Below are positions 42,366 through 42,394 of a stretch of 42,394 nt of DNA, in pieces. Under the pieces are notes generated by a model, which saw only the letters and a list, made by a program, of their open reading frames with translations, did no database searches and had not been told where the DNA came from. The translations under genes and the position numbers were made by a program. Source of the stretch: Hepatocystis sp. ex Piliocolobus tephrosceles (taxonomy: Eukaryota > Apicomplexa > Aconoidasida > Haemosporida > Plasmodiidae); the NCBI GenBank assembly GCA_902459845.2, contig CABPSV020000033.1, positions 1-42,394 on the forward strand. Reading direction: 5' to 3'. Positions within the stretch are counted from its first letter, which is position 1; each line of letters opens with the position of its first letter.

Positions 42366-42394
42366 AAAAAAGTGTATAAGGTACATAAATTATT

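Larger units (their letters stand above)
39376..42394. other. Intergenic region at right end
   Basis: Three kilobases of very A+T-rich DNA with (TA)n (39429-39485), poly(T) (about 39708-39731), poly(A) (about 39912-39939) and three tandem repeats near the right end. The two ORFs of 73-75 codons at 41762-42141 come from A+T-rich or duplicated DNA. I see no supported gene. Confidence 0.7.

Overview
The window is nuclear DNA of a malaria parasite (genus Plasmodium). The evidence is extreme A+T richness, intergenic DNA full of long poly(A)/poly(T) and (TA)n tracts, very long single-exon genes with Asn/Lys-rich insertions in otherwise conserved eukaryotic proteins, and nuclear-type tRNA genes including a Tyr tRNA with an 11-nt intron. 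I cannot fix the species from the sequence alone. There are no prokaryotic features, mobile elements or CRISPR arrays.

Layout from left to right: (1) the 5' part of a coiled-coil gene on the minus strand, leaving the window in a heptapeptide repeat array, with weak similarity to outer-dynein-arm docking proteins; (2) a divergent 3.1-kb spacer; (3) a small secreted Cys-rich protein (5070-5717, +); (4) a convergent spacer of 2.6 kb holding a ~57-bp tandem repeat and a string of exon-like islands (6613-7027); (5) a 2216-aa UPF1-like superfamily 1 helicase with three dsRBD-like segments (8276-14926, -); (6) a 3.4-kb divergent spacer with a 73-A homopolymer; (7) a 696-aa protein with a faint RNase D/EXD-like segment (18329-20419, +); (8) a repeat-rich convergent spacer with a 100-N assembly gap; (9) a 141-aa protein with a Gly-rich GPR motif (22418-22843, -); (10) a 1482-aa protein that reads as a hugely expanded RbBP5/Swd1, the WD-repeat subunit of COMPASS histone methyltransferase (24392-28840, +); (11) CIAO2B/MIP18, of the cytosolic Fe-S targeting complex (30017-30550, -); (12) a 1774-aa Vps50/syndetin-like tethering subunit (31567-36891, -); (13) a 5.5-kb region with tRNA-Tyr (-), tRNA-Ala (+) and many simple repeats.

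The protein genes are not a functional cluster. They serve RNA surveillance or dsRNA binding, chromatin, Fe-S assembly, membrane traffic and possibly gamete motility. Each is apparently transcribed on its own, as is usual in this genus. The most interesting items are the dsRBD + UPF1-like helicase architecture, the cryptic RbBP5 and Vps50 assignments hidden by low-complexity insertions, and several small exon-like islands in oversized spacers that could be unannotated short genes.
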